A stretch of 64,000 bases of DNA, from assembly GCA_907165135.1 (NCBI GenBank), contig OU015567.1:4841001-4905000 (forward strand). The letters run 5' to 3'. Made by a program: the position numbers and the translations under genes. Each line of letters starts with the position of its first letter. Positions within the stretch are counted from its first letter, which is position 1. Source of the stretch: Oikopleura dioica (taxonomy: Eukaryota > Chordata > Appendicularia > Copelata > Oikopleuridae). Shown here piece after piece: positions 45,801 to 55,361 of this stretch. The notes beneath the pieces are model-generated. The model was given only the letters and a program-made list of their open reading frames with translations, ran no database searches and had not been told where the DNA came from.

Positions 45801-48800
45801 GGCCTATGAATTATGGTGAGAAAGACCGATATTATTGAAAAAGGGCCTTTCCTAAAGAACAGCTTCCGCCATTCTGACATGGATAATCTGAGCAAGGTGT
45901 TATTTCGCAAAGTTCACCGTTATAATTCTCCGCGCAACGGCACTCGAATCCATTTTCTCTCTCCTCATTATGGACGCACATAACCGCTCCAACTTCGCAA
46001 GGCTCGTCAAAGCAGGCATCTTGCTCGCAACGCTTTCCTGAGTAGAACCCGGGGCAGTCACAATCTGCGGTTCCAAATGTATCATTGTTTGAGCATGTTC
46101 CTCCATTAAAACAGGGAAAGCGCTCGCAAGGAGAAGTCTGGCAAAACGGTCCAAAGTAGCCAGGATCGCACAAGCACTCGGTATAATAGCTTTCTTCAGT
46201 AAGAACGAAGTTGCATTTGCCTTTGGAATTACACATATCATCTCCGATGGAATCGCAAGGGGTTACTTCGCAGTTCTTTCCATCAAAATCTCTCGGGCAC
46301 CCGCATCTATAATCATCTTCGAGTTCAATACAAGGCGCTCCGTATAAACATGGTTGTTCCAAACAAGGATTCGGAGTCAACGGAACACTGGGTACGAAGA
46401 AATCATTGAGAATTCGGACAGGGGCTGGGGCGAAATGGGATGTTGCCATGATCGCGATTGTCCCGACATTTGCGTCGAACTGCACTCGATCCCTTTCTTC
46501 TCCCTCAACTTCAACGATCAGGAAAAGCTGTTGACCGACAAACTTTGTTTTCAGAGTAAATCTCGTCGAGTAATCCGAGCTTATCGTGTATTTTGTCCCA
46601 AGGCATTGAGAAGCAGTGCAAATTTGAATCGATCCATCACTGCCTGTCTGCCAGACTGAGAACATGGTGCTTACGTAACTTGGGATGGAAACGATGTCGA
46701 TAATGTTGGCGGTTTCGCTGAGAGGAGCTGAGTCTTGTCTCAGGTCAAAACTCATTTCCCATGTTTGCTGGACGCTATCTACTCGCTGAAGCTGCTGATT
46801 TTGGGCAACCAAGATTCCTGGTGTTTCGGGAGGCGGAGGACCATCGATGGTATAAAGCTTCAAATGCCTTATCAGCCCGTCAAAAGGTCTGTAGCCACTT
46901 CGAGTCGAATAAATTTTTGCCCCTTCCAAGGTCGTTACGATCGTCTCACTTGTTCTATCAACTTCAATGTGATTTACGAAAATTATACCAATCGATTCTC
47001 CCTGCGAGTTTATGGTCTGTCTGTAGCGATAATTGACTGAATTCTCAGCTGGGATTGCTGCTTGACGGCATTCATTGATATAACAAGTGACGAAGCTTTC
47101 TTCTAGAGTTTCGGTATCCCAGCTTTTCCAGACTGAAAGTAAAAATGCTCCGTCTTGTCCTGTTATTTCCACGAAATTGACCCAAGAAGTAGGTAGCCCA
47201 CCTCCCTTATTCATTTGAAAAGACAATTCCCATTCGCTAGTAAGTGTCAGTCCGGAGGGCTCTAGTGGTGTCTCTGATGGAACTGGCTGGTGTTCAGGTA
47301 AGTCGAAAATAAGCGTCCTATTACTTTCGTCTTCATCGTCGCTTTGGAATTCAGAGTCGCCATTGTCATCGGCTCTCGCATCCCAGTTGAAATCGTTGAT
47401 CACGAGTGCTGGTGCTTTCGTCGGCGGAGGCGCCGTTTTTTCAGCCAGAAACGTTGCAAAATCAACCTCCTTCGCATCATACTCATAATCGTACTCCTCG
47501 TACTCTTCTTCCTCCACTCTAAAATTCGATTGAGCCAGCTCCTCATCTTCGCTCAAAATTTCATTCAAGAAAGAAGCCGGGTTTTCTTCAGCCACAAAAG
47601 TGTCATCAACAAGATTCATGAACTCGTTGCTCTCGCTGATCATCGAGAACTGATCCTCTGGCATGTCAAAAGATCTCACAAAAAGCGTCGCTCGAGTGTT
47701 TTTCTCGGGAATTTCAGACTCTTCGGATTCTTCGTACTCCAAGTCGTATTCTCGTTCTTCGGAGTATTCGAGGATTTCAGAGGGCTGGAAATCATAGAGG
47801 AAAATTTCAGAAGCCTCGGATTTTTCTGGGAAGGTATCGTGAAGAAGATAGGGATTTGTAGAGTCAGTAGAGTCAAAGAGAAGGTTTTCAGCGACTTCTT
47901 CTTCGCTTGCCATTTGAGCTGCTCTCTTTTTCGCCTCCATCATCGTCGAAAAAGCATAAATCGAAAACGCAAGTTTCTCAAAATCCCCAAATTGCAGATC
48001 GTACAGCGCTCCGAAGGTTTTATAGAGCAATCGATGAACTGACCGCATGCTTGTTATTTTAGTTACGAAAGGAAATTGAATGATGCTTTGGCAGAGAAGG
48101 TTGGTCTTCGCTTGGTTTTCTTTTTCGAGGAAGATGATCACCATTACTTTGAAGATTTCAGCGTCGGAGATTAATAATTGGTCGTAGCAATAATTATCAG
48201 CCTCTGTAAAACTGGGCTAGGCAAAGCTATGTAGAAAACCTGAGTCAGGGACCCTGAGTCAGGGTTCTGAAAAAGCTTTAATTAAAGTGGCGAGGTTTTT
48301 CAATCAAGCTTTATCAGGTCATGAGTCAGGACCCTGACTCAGGATTCTGACAAATCTGACTTCTGTGTAGAAAACCTGACTCAGGGTTCTGACAAAGCTA
48401 AAATAAAAAGCCTAATAGCTTTTCAATCAAGCTCTTTTAGGTCCTGAGTCAGAAATCTGAGTCAGGATTTCTGACTCAGGTTTTGATAACAGTTTTTCCG
48501 GACCCTGACTCAGGTTGTCAACACAGGTTGCCGAGCCCAGCTTTAAAAGCGACGATATCTGAAGACACTTCTCTTTGTAATGCAATCATCGAAGCAAAGT
48601 ATCTCGAAAAAGTAATGTCATCCGCCGTTTGACCAGAAAAGCTGCCCAGAATTGTGGATAGAAAACGCATCAGTTGGTCAAAATCGAGATCGGCATTCAT
48701 TCGCGAGTAAATGGAAGTGAAAATGAGCATAGTTGAAAACTCCGGATGCTCGGTCATTGGGGCGATTCTTGGGTCCTTGAGGAAAATTGCTCGGATTTTG

Positions 48801-50218
48801 AAAAAGTATCGGATTTCGAAAACAGAGAGGTCGATGGATTTGGGGTTCGGGAAGCCGGAATCGAGGAGGAAACGATAAATGATTCGCTGGAAAAGATGCT
48901 CTCGCGTGTATTCTCTTCTGACGAGGGAAAACAAACAGGCTTGGTCGCAGATCATTGGTGGAATTAAGAGGTCGGTAGTCGAAACAGGGTCGTTTTTGAC
49001 GATTTTGATCGCCTGCCCAGTAGAAAGAATTGTACTGGATTCGGTGTCGCAGCCGTTTTCGCAGAAAAGAAGATCGCTTCCAGAAGTGTGGGAGATTTCA
49101 AAGAGCTGGGAGTTTGTGCTTTTCTCGTTGCCCCAAGTTTGGATTGAAAAACCGTCAAGCTTTTTGAAAGAGCATGCTGAAATAACGGATTTTTCGGAAT
49201 CGTCATTTTTCGAGATGATTTTTTGCTGGTTCGCGAAGGAGAGTTCAAGATCGAGGGCGATGCGGGAAGACTCGATTTCGCCATTCTCTGATCGGATTAT
49301 TTTGTTGATGGGTTTGAAAAAGAAGCAGTGGACGATCTCTTTTTCCGCAGTTTTAAGAAATTTGTTGTATTGCTTTCTTGCTTTTGCGGCTGTTTCTTTT
49401 CCGTAGATTTGCTTCACTGCAGCAGAAAATGTCTCGATCGTCAATTTTTCGATATCAAAATCAGCTCTAGCCGCTGGTCGAAGATTTTCAACAAATTTTT
49501 CTTCCAGTTGATGACCTCTTGAATCGAGAAAGACTGAAACTTCAAGGAGAAACACGACGCTTGCGAATTCTTCCGACGATTTTTGCAAGGCAAGTTGAAA
49601 GCGTTCCTTTTCAGCAGGAGATAAAAATTTGGTGAGTTGAAATTTGAAGTTTTTGGCGGTTTTTTCTTGGTAAAGAATTTCGACCCAATCGGTGGTGATG
49701 ATCGGGATGAAAATGTTATCAAGCCCAGAGTGAAGATTTTCTACGAAATCGAGGAGCATTGATTGGAGATAACTTGGCTTGTACGCATTTTTCACGATGA
49801 AAAAATAATTTTCTTCCAAAAACTCGCCAAAGGGCACATTTTTCCCGATATTACGGAGCTTTTCTTTCGTAAAATCGGTTGATTTGAGACTCCACTTTTC
49901 AAAATTGTCGATAACTTCTTCAGAAAGGGTGGCAAAGCCAGAATTTTCGGGGGAAATGAGCGAGTATTGCTCGAGAATTTCATGCGCGAGGCGGAGGTTT
50001 TTGCTGTTGTTGAGCTGAAAAGCTTTTTTGTTTTTTCTAACGCGGACAAAAAAGTCATCCGGCCGGGGATTTTCTTCGATTATTCTCTCGATAAATTTTA
50101 AATCTTCTCTGCCAAGTTTTTTTCTGAAAAAATCTCTGGAAATTAATCTCTGCGCCTCTTTTAGGCCAAAACAGTTTCTTTCCGGTATCAACAAAAATAC
50201 GAAAAAATAGAACATCAT
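33801..50218 (-). CDS. Giant secreted multi-EGF mosaic protein (about 3,715 aa)
   Basis: Modelled exons: 50218-48541, 48203-45852, 45791-45183, 43969-43608, 43470-43180, 39782-34829, 34784-34253, 34212-33983 and 33940-33801. Lengths sum to 11,148 nt, exactly 3,716 codons. The start MMFYFFVFLLIPERNCFG is a signal peptide. Then come about 700 residues of unknown helical sequence, an acidic Tyr/Glu stretch (YDLEYEESEESEIPEKN), two lamin-G-like beta modules (around SEWELSFQMNKGGG and TWEMSFDLRQDS), several dozen EGF modules (C.x4.C..GG.C...C.C..G..G..C), a third beta module (LDWKMSFVYKSFEL), a Tyr-Asp-Ser repeat and a cysteine-poorer C-terminus. Likely extracellular matrix or adhesive. Introns 45851-45792, 45182-43970 and probably 43607-43471 start with GA. 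A MITE splits exons 1 and 2. Exon 1 could be a separate gene if that split is real. Confidence 0.8.
35570..35690 (-). repeat. Tyr-Asp-Ser coding repeat
   Basis: Within the EGF protein, units of (D)DSY and YDSY repeat about nine times. At DNA level this gives recurring ATGAGTCAT and ATGACTCAT words, so TGAGTCA sites here are a by-product of coding sequence. Confidence 0.7.
39806..40037 (-). repeat. PLE terminal repeat, outer inverted copy
   Basis: Reverse complement of 40066-40300, running from TTGAATCGTTAATTGACATC to CCCAAACTGTTTTTAT. Together they form a near-perfect hairpin of about 230-bp arms with a 28-bp loop. Confidence 0.85.
40066..40300 (+). repeat. PLE terminal repeat, inner copy
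   Basis: Starts ACTTATAAAAACAGTTTGGG and ends CAATTAACGATTCAAA. The first 203 bases match the 3' copy as a direct repeat. Confidence 0.85.
40304..42770 (+). CDS. PLE reverse transcriptase with GIY-YIG nuclease
   Basis: Two overlapping frames: 40304-40732 (no ATG; lysine-rich, ends KPKNF then TAG) and a +1 frame from about 40650 to 42770. The second encodes the PLE RT: motifs ASFDIEKMYPSVNTSHL, SGLSMGDSISPKLANFYLH and the catalytic YLDDTIVFF, with FLDFIIYP following. The C-terminus has the GIY-YIG-type nuclease core VVYSFKCRCGEEYIGE with a Cys-x-Cys pair, then SLSMRIRDHG and SHTKEC. The PLE protein is normally a single frame that copies RNA by target-primed synthesis. Here the frames meet at AAAAAATTTTTAG, so either a +1 shift occurs or this copy has a one-base lesion. 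Otherwise all motifs look intact. Confidence 0.85.
42815..43017 (+). repeat. PLE terminal repeat, 3' copy
   Basis: Direct repeat of 40069-40271, from ATTATAAAAACAGTTTGGGT to AAAAACGAACTCA. It lacks the outer 30 bp seen in the 5' pair. Its upstream side (GGAGCCTCTGAGATT) also matches the loop of the 5' hairpin. Confidence 0.85.
43497..43595. repeat. (TATAA)n microsatellite, about 19-20 units
   Basis: Perfect pentamer run inside a short intron of the EGF gene. It makes up most of the 137-bp intron. Confidence 0.95.
44149..44352 (+). CDS. Small secreted peptide, tandem family member 1
   Basis: Exons 44149-44239 and 44285-44352 with a 45-bp GT-AG intron; 52 residues. MRLSYLIFLLFGIQG is a signal peptide. 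The mature part begins near KFIFGGFYDAICARSD and continues YRRAYPEDCQRRKNGF. Two cysteines 12 residues apart could form one disulfide loop. The gene lies inside intron 45182-43970 of the EGF gene, on the other strand. Members 2 and 3 follow at about 230 and 260 bp. The intron falls at the same codon (phase 1, before the conserved Asp-Tyr-Arg) in all three. I know no such family; a toxin-, hormone- or house-type peptide are all possible. Confidence 0.8.
44469..44675 (+). CDS. Small secreted peptide, tandem family member 2
   Basis: Exons 44469-44556 and 44602-44675, intron 45 bp (GTCTGA..TTCAG); 53 residues. Signal peptide MRFFYVFLLFGIQG, then KFIFERFYDAICARQD and YRIAYPEDCQSGANKF. Shares FYDAIC and AYPEDCQ with member 1, while the tail diverges (SWQIHYK). 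This is the pattern of a duplicated gene with a constrained disulfide loop and a free C-terminus. Confidence 0.8.
   Translation: MRFFYVFLLFGIQGKFIFERFYDAICARQGLKKLFSDLIYFLSSDYRIAYPEDCQSGANKFSWQIHYK
44939..45140 (+). CDS. Small secreted peptide, tandem family member 3
   Basis: Exons 44939-45026 and 45070-45140, intron 43 bp; 52 residues. Signal peptide MKILLPFFFSAISG, then KFAFGGFYYAICNKED and YRQAYPEDCQRMKGNP, ending NEWKIL. It is the most diverged member in signal and tail, but GFYxAIC, DYRxAYPEDCQ and the intron position are kept. Confidence 0.8.
48212..48540. mobile_element. MITE splitting the EGF gene
   Basis: Left end CTGGGCTAGGCAAAGC..CCTGAGTCAGGG, right end CCCTGACTCAGGTTGTCAAC..GTTGCCGAGCCCAG; several internal CCTGACTCAGG copies and no GCCGC hairpins. 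Flanks CTGTAAAA (48204-48211) and CTTTAAAA (48541-48548) match at 7 of 8 positions, a likely 8-bp target duplication (hAT-type length; inference). Confidence 0.75.
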
Positions 50219-50527
50219 TTTCTTTTTTTCGTCCTTTTCTAGTGATCTTTTTTTTTGAGAATATTCTTGTCGTGTCAGATTGTTACGTTCATAGCATATC
50301 GCCTAAGGGATGCAGATTACAATTTATCTTTTGGATTATGGCCTTGTTTATTTTGGGGAATAATATGAAAAACTGGGGAAATTAGAGCAATTTCTGTTGA
50401 ATGTTTCTTTATTTTTCGTGATAATTTCAGCTTCTCAAGAGCTTGACATCAAAACTTTTGATGCAACTTTAAGTGCAAGATCTTTAAATTTATCATCAGA
50501 TGAAAAGTTATGAAATCAAAAAGAAAT
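50219..50527. other. Spacer upstream of EGF gene
   Basis: No gene seen. Should hold the EGF gene's 5' leader (high-coordinate side of its ATG) and the carboxypeptidase 3' end. A/T-rich. Confidence 0.4.
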
Positions 50528-52378
50528 TTATAATTTCAGAAACAGCAGAAAAATCAACAGATTTAAATTCATAAGAATAACCGAAGATTTCGAAGTGGTT
50601 GTTTGAATCAAGCTTGCCGGCGTGTTTTCTTTATTTTCTTGACTGACCGTACTATGATGATCAGCTTCGAAAGTCGACATGGTCTTTTCCGTCGTTTCAA
50701 AAAAGAAAGGTGTCGTTTCAGGAATCGTGAAAGGCGTCTTTGTTGCCTTGAAGAATTGAGAAAATCGAGTAATGTTTCGGACATCATTGACGATTTCTTG
50801 AAGACCCTTCATGTTTTCGGTGAAGGTTTCGATCAGCTCGTTTTCAGGAAGGAGAAATCCATTGAGACCTTTGTCTCGGAGCTCGATTGTGTAAGAAATT
50901 GGCACTCCTGAATCAATTTTTAGGAGACATGGGGAGAAGGGTTCTCGAAGCCAATAAGAGGCCAGTATTATTTTTTCAGCCAATCAAAGACAAGAAGCCC
51001 CCACAACACCCGAGCTTTTGTCCAATTAGCCGGAGGAAGTTAACCACAATTTAAATCATACCTTGATTATGAATCCAGTCATCAGATCCCCCAGAAGCTG
51101 CATAAAACGCCACTGCCCCTTCGCCATAAGAATATTCCCTCCCATGTTCTTGATAAATAGCTTTGCTCATTCTCAAAGCGAGTGATTTCAAGGCATCTTT
51201 GTAAGGAGAGTTCCGTTTAATCGACGCCGAATAAGGGTAGATGATGAACTCGGAATAGGCGTGGTAACTGACAAAGGCGATTTTGGTCTCGATCTTCATC
51301 GCATAATCGCGAAAAGCAGCGCCTAAAACATGAGTTCTCGCGATAAAAGGGGGATCTTACTTTCTGGCTCGGAAAAAGGAGCGCTTCCACCAAAGGTTTC
51401 TCCACAAGGACTTTCAGAAGTCGAATGCTTTCCCCATTCAATATCAAAGTTTCGATTGAGATCGACTCCATGGCAAGGACTGTCGCGAATAATCCGACGA
51501 TTTTTTCGCCAAAATCGGTTGAATCTCCAAGAAAATCTCACAAAAGATAGAAAAACGCGGGACTTGGTTCCTTTTCCCCCTAATTTCTATCCTTCCTGTA
51601 TCCGTCCGGATTCATCATCGGAAAAATGACCCACCTGATTCCATCCCTTTCCCAATTTTTCGACAAAATCTGATCGATTAAAAACGGGCAAAAGGCGACG
51701 GAAACCCACTCTCTCGCGTGAATTCCGCATTCGATCAAAATCGCTGGGTCTTCTTCCTCGCCAATGTCGATCACCTGCAGCGGGCGTTTTTCATAGCTCT
51801 GGCCGTAGGTCTTTACCACTCGTTCTGGCAGCGTCTTTAACCAGTCTTGAATTTCTTTGAGCGTGTGATAGACTCCGAAATCAAAGTGCTCTCTTGTTGA
51901 CCCAAAGGACTTTCCCGTTGCTCCGGAGAAGCAGGAAAAACAGGTGTTGTAAATCAAGCCCTTGATGTTTGAATTTTTTTCGGTCGAAATGTTGTGTTTG
52001 TCGAAAAAGTCGTCAAGTTGGGAGGATGAAAAAGCATTGACAGTGAAGAAAACGGAATCTGCATCGTCAATCGATCGAATTTCGCCTTAGTTTAAAAAAT
52101 AAGGGTGTCACAGTGAAAAAATTTATTGATAAAGTCAACAAAAAAGATGGGTTTTTCTCCTTAAAATCGTAAAATATCTCTTTACCTGGCCGAATCCACT
52201 GAATTTCAAAGCCCTTCTCAATCTCCCCGACTTTCTCTTTCACATAATCACATGTCAAATTGACAGTATACCCAACAAGTTTCGACTGAAACGAGTTTCT
52301 TCGCATCATTCTGTCCTCGATAAAATCACAGTTGCATTTTCTCATCAAGAAAAAAACTACCAGTAAGCCGATGATCAT
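50528..52378 (-). CDS. M14A metallocarboxypeptidase, possibly GPI-anchored
   Basis: Five exons: 52378-52186, 52085-51596, 51536-51361, 51322-51062 and 50907-50528; 499 residues in frame. Signal peptide MIIGLLVVFFLMRKCNC, then a propeptide-like region (DADSVFFTVNAFSSSQLDDF) and the peptidase domain. Zinc and catalytic marks: GIHAREWVS (first zinc His and Glu), MNPDGY, RFWRKNRR, GVDLNRNFD (substrate Arg region), VSYHAYSEFIIYPY (third zinc ligand His), ASGGSDDW and YTIELRDKG (catalytic Glu). It removes C-terminal residues outside the cell. After the domain come a Ser/Thr-rich stretch and a hydrophobic end (LMNLNLLIFLLFLKL), as in GPI-anchored carboxypeptidase O (comparison from memory). Intron 51595-51537 has a GA donor (ACAG|GAAGGA); only this restores the family spacing between NPDG and RFWRK. 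Confidence 0.9.
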
Positions 52379-52669
52379 TTTTTTTTCTGAAAAAAGTAAA
52401 CATGGAAAGTGGGAGCCTCCTTTTGGCTTGGAACTTGATTGAATTATTAATTCTAGCTTTGCAAATTGCAGCAGCGCAGCTTTGCCGTAGACTCTTATTT
52501 GGTCGCCCAAAAGGGTTGAATAGAATGGAGACTTGGGGATCTTTTTTCGCTCATTTTTCTTTAAAATTTCATGAACACTTTGGTAGATGACGTCAATTTT
52601 TCCATTTGTCGAAAATGAAAAGTAAAAGTAGCAAAACGAGCCTAAATAAATACCGTCGTTTTCCATCTT

Positions 52670-53580
52670 TAGAGCGTTTTTCAGATGACAAGGGTAGACC
52701 AAAACGCTCTTAAGTTGGAAAATTTACGATTAAACTAGGATGACAGTGGGAAAAAATGATGAATGAAAATGCATAAAATGAATTTTTTCAAAAATTCCTA
52801 AAAACGCTCTAAAGTTGGTATTTTTTCAGATGACAAAATATGGAAAATATTGGCAAAAACGCTCTTAAGTTGGGCGCTCTTAAGGGATCCCCCCCCGATT
52901 TCGCCAACTTTGACGTCGAACTACTTTTTTCTGGGCTTACCTTTTTAAATAGTTAATGGCTCATTTTGAAGCCCGCTTCTCAATGAACAAACTCTAGTAC
53001 AGAAAAAAATTTTCATAAGGGGAAACACCTCGAAAAAGCGGGCTGAATACATAGATACTCGCGAAAACCCCCGTTTTGGGCCTTTTTCAAAGTCGAACTA
53101 GTTTTTTTTGCTCTTATATAGAGCCCTAAATCAATTTTTATTTTCTTTCTTGATCCCTTATCTACAATCTCTAGTACAGAGAAATCGTTTGGTCAAGTGA
53201 GAAAAATTTTTTCTTAAGAAAAACTTTTTGATGCCATTTTGGCCCTTTTCTCGCTCTAAATTGCTCTCTAGCGCCGATATATGGCCGAAAATTCGAATGC
53301 GGTTATCAGATTCTTACTCAGTGCACTGTAAGCGTTCGATAGATCCCTTAAACGTCTATTTTCGATGACATCGAAAAGTCGAAAAAATTGCGATTTTCAC
53401 GCTAAGTACAAATTACATGCATTTTTATGATTTTCGAGGGTCAAAATTTTGGGTAAAGATGCTCGTAAGGGGGACATATAATATATCAAAATGATCCTCA
53501 GAACACGGGGATTCTAAAAATGCCGCTTAGACATCTATCATAAAGACTTGAGAAATCGGGGGGGGGATCCCTTAAGATGG
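52670..53580. repeat. TIR-like element with C8/G9 tracts plus tandem words
   Basis: CTTAAGGGATCCCCCCCCGA (52882) faces TCGGGGGGGGGATCCCTTAA (53556). Inside, CTCTAGTACAGA and TCGAACTA..TTTTTT recur about 180 bp apart. Before the left end, the word AACGCTCTTAAGTTGG repeats (52703, 52858, and CTCTAAAGTTGG at 52806). No coding capacity. Target duplication not seen. Confidence 0.55.
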
Positions 53581-53734
53581 AAAACCACGGTAGCTTTTTA
53601 GGAAAATTAACGACATAAGGCTTTTTTTTTTAAGCGGAGCGTAACTCTGAGTAATGTAAGAAGCAGTGGGCGTTCTGTTCATACAAATACACAGTAGGAG
53701 CTGAATTTATAATTCTGAAAGGAAAAGCTGCAAA

Positions 53735-54849
53735 ATGGGATTTGACGCCCTGATAGACAATTCTGAGAGAAGTTCGGTGGTAGAAAATCTAAAGGATGAA
53801 ATTAACTGCTCGATTTGTTGCTCTATCTTTGAGGTAAAACTATTTGCTCATCCTTTAACCTGTGTAGAAAACCTGAGTCAGGATCCTTTTACTCCTTGGC
53901 TTTTTGAGTTTTAGCTTTATTTGAGCCCTGATTCAGGTTTTCATTGCTAAATCAAATTTTTCTTTTGAAGGATCCGATGAAATTAGACTGCTGCGATGGT
54001 CATCTTTGCAAAATTTGCTTCAACGATGTCAAGAAAAAATTTCAAAACTGCCCTCTTTGCCGAAAAACGAATTTCACCGCGAAACACTCACGGCTCATGG
54101 TGACTGTTCTGAGCCAGCTGAAACTTCTCTGTCCTGCGAAAGAGTGTAAAGAATCCGTGGCTTATTCCAGCTTCGCGAATCACAAGAAAACCTGCCCGGC
54201 TTTGAACAAAAAGCCCTGTCCGGAATGCAAGAAGCTCTACTGGAAAAATGACTTTCAAGAGCATTTTGAATGCTTTTCGAAAATTGCTTCAGCGAACGAA
54301 AATATGAAGAAAAAAGAAGCAGCAAATTTGTTCAAGATCAAAAATTTTGAAACAAAAAAAAAGTCCTTCACAGCGAAAAATAAGGAGCTTCAAAACAAAA
54401 TCAAAACTCTGGAGCAATCAGCCACGGTTTCAAAAGAGGCGGAGCTAAAAATCGAGCGACAGAAGAAAGAAATCGCGATGTTTCATGAGAAAATCAAGAA
54501 GCATCAAAATGAGACAACCAAAAGACTTGCTGACCAAAAGAAGTCATTCAACAAAGAAAGCGGAGAGCGAAAGAATGAAATCAACAATTTGAAGCAAGAA
54601 ATTAAAAATCTTGAAAAAAGAAATGCCCAAAAAATTGACACCTCGGACTATTTGAATAATGAACTCACGGTCGAAAATTGGAATCTGACTGAAGAAAACG
54701 AAGACTACAAAAGACAACTTCAAGAAACAAAGATTGCGCTAGAAAGGTCAGACAAGAGCTATGCCCAGCTTTGTCAAAAACACAGTCAGTTGAAAGCCGA
54801 CTACGATGAATTGAAAAAACAAAGACGAGGATTATTCAATCTTTTTTGA
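53735..54849 (+). CDS. RING / TRAF-type zinc-finger coiled-coil protein
   Basis: Exons 53735-53833 and 53971-54849; 325 residues. An N-terminal C3HC4 RING: CSICCSIFEDPMKLDCCDGH, then LCKICFNDVKKKFQNCPLC. A TRAF-type zinc finger follows (LLCPAKECKESVAYSSFANH, then CPECKKLYWKNDFQEHFEC), and from about residue 140 a long charged coiled coil. This is the plan of TRAF- and RNF41-like E3 ubiquitin ligases: the RING recruits an E2 and the coiled coil oligomerises. A C-terminal MATH/TRAF-C domain is absent. Intron 1 (GTAAAA..TTGAAG) contains a MITE relic. AATAAA at 54898 is a likely poly(A) signal. Confidence 0.85.
53858..53938. repeat. MITE relic in RING gene intron
   Basis: AACCTGTGTAGAAAACCTGA..GTCAGGATCC on the left and GAGCCCTGATTCAGGTTTTC on the right, about 81 bp, hairpins lost. 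Confidence 0.6.
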
Positions 54850-55120
54850 ATGCCTAAATGAATGATTTTTCTTAAAAAATCAATCTAAGTAATGAAAAAT
54901 AAAGTTCAAAAAGCTGTCTTTGAGTCTGATTTGTGTGTAAGAAAGCACAGGAAGCCGCCGCAAAGCTCGCAGAATTAGTCGCAAAATAAGGTCACATCGC
55001 GTCGCTGCCATTTTGAGCTTCACGGCGAATCATTGAAGCCCTACTTTACTCCGCGCACTTGCATTTTAGAAGGCATTCAGGTCATTTTTTTCGGAAGAGA
55101 GAAAGTGGGGCGGAAAAGAT

Positions 55121-55320
55121 ATGAAAATCAGGTAAAAGCAAAAAGATGGAAAATCCGTTGAAGAGAAATATTCAGTTTCCGATTCCAAATCGCCATTTTC
55201 GCGCTCTTTTCCCTGGCAACCGCGAAACCTACTAGAAGAAAATCAAGAAGCAGAAAGCTTAATGTTTGGGACTTCGATTACATCAATAATTTCAACGTTG
55301 TTCCTGACCGAAAACTGTAA
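55121..55320 (+). CDS. Small secreted basic peptide precursor
   Basis: Exon 1 55121-55131 (ATG AAA ATC AG) and exon 2 55176-55320, with a 44-bp GT-AG intron; 51 residues. The protein reads MKISFRFQIAIFALFSLATA, a clear signal peptide, then KPTRRKSRSRKLNVWD and FDYINNFNVVPDRKL. No cysteine. The KPTRRKSRSRK cluster offers dibasic cleavage sites, so a neuropeptide-like or secreted antimicrobial role is conceivable, but nothing proves it. The model rests on frame, splice motifs and the signal peptide; exon 1 is only 11 nt. It sits 42 bp from the 3' end of the converging PDI gene. Confidence 0.65.
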
Positions 55321-55361
55321 ATTAACCATCGAATAAATGCAAGAAAAATGAAAAGAACAAT

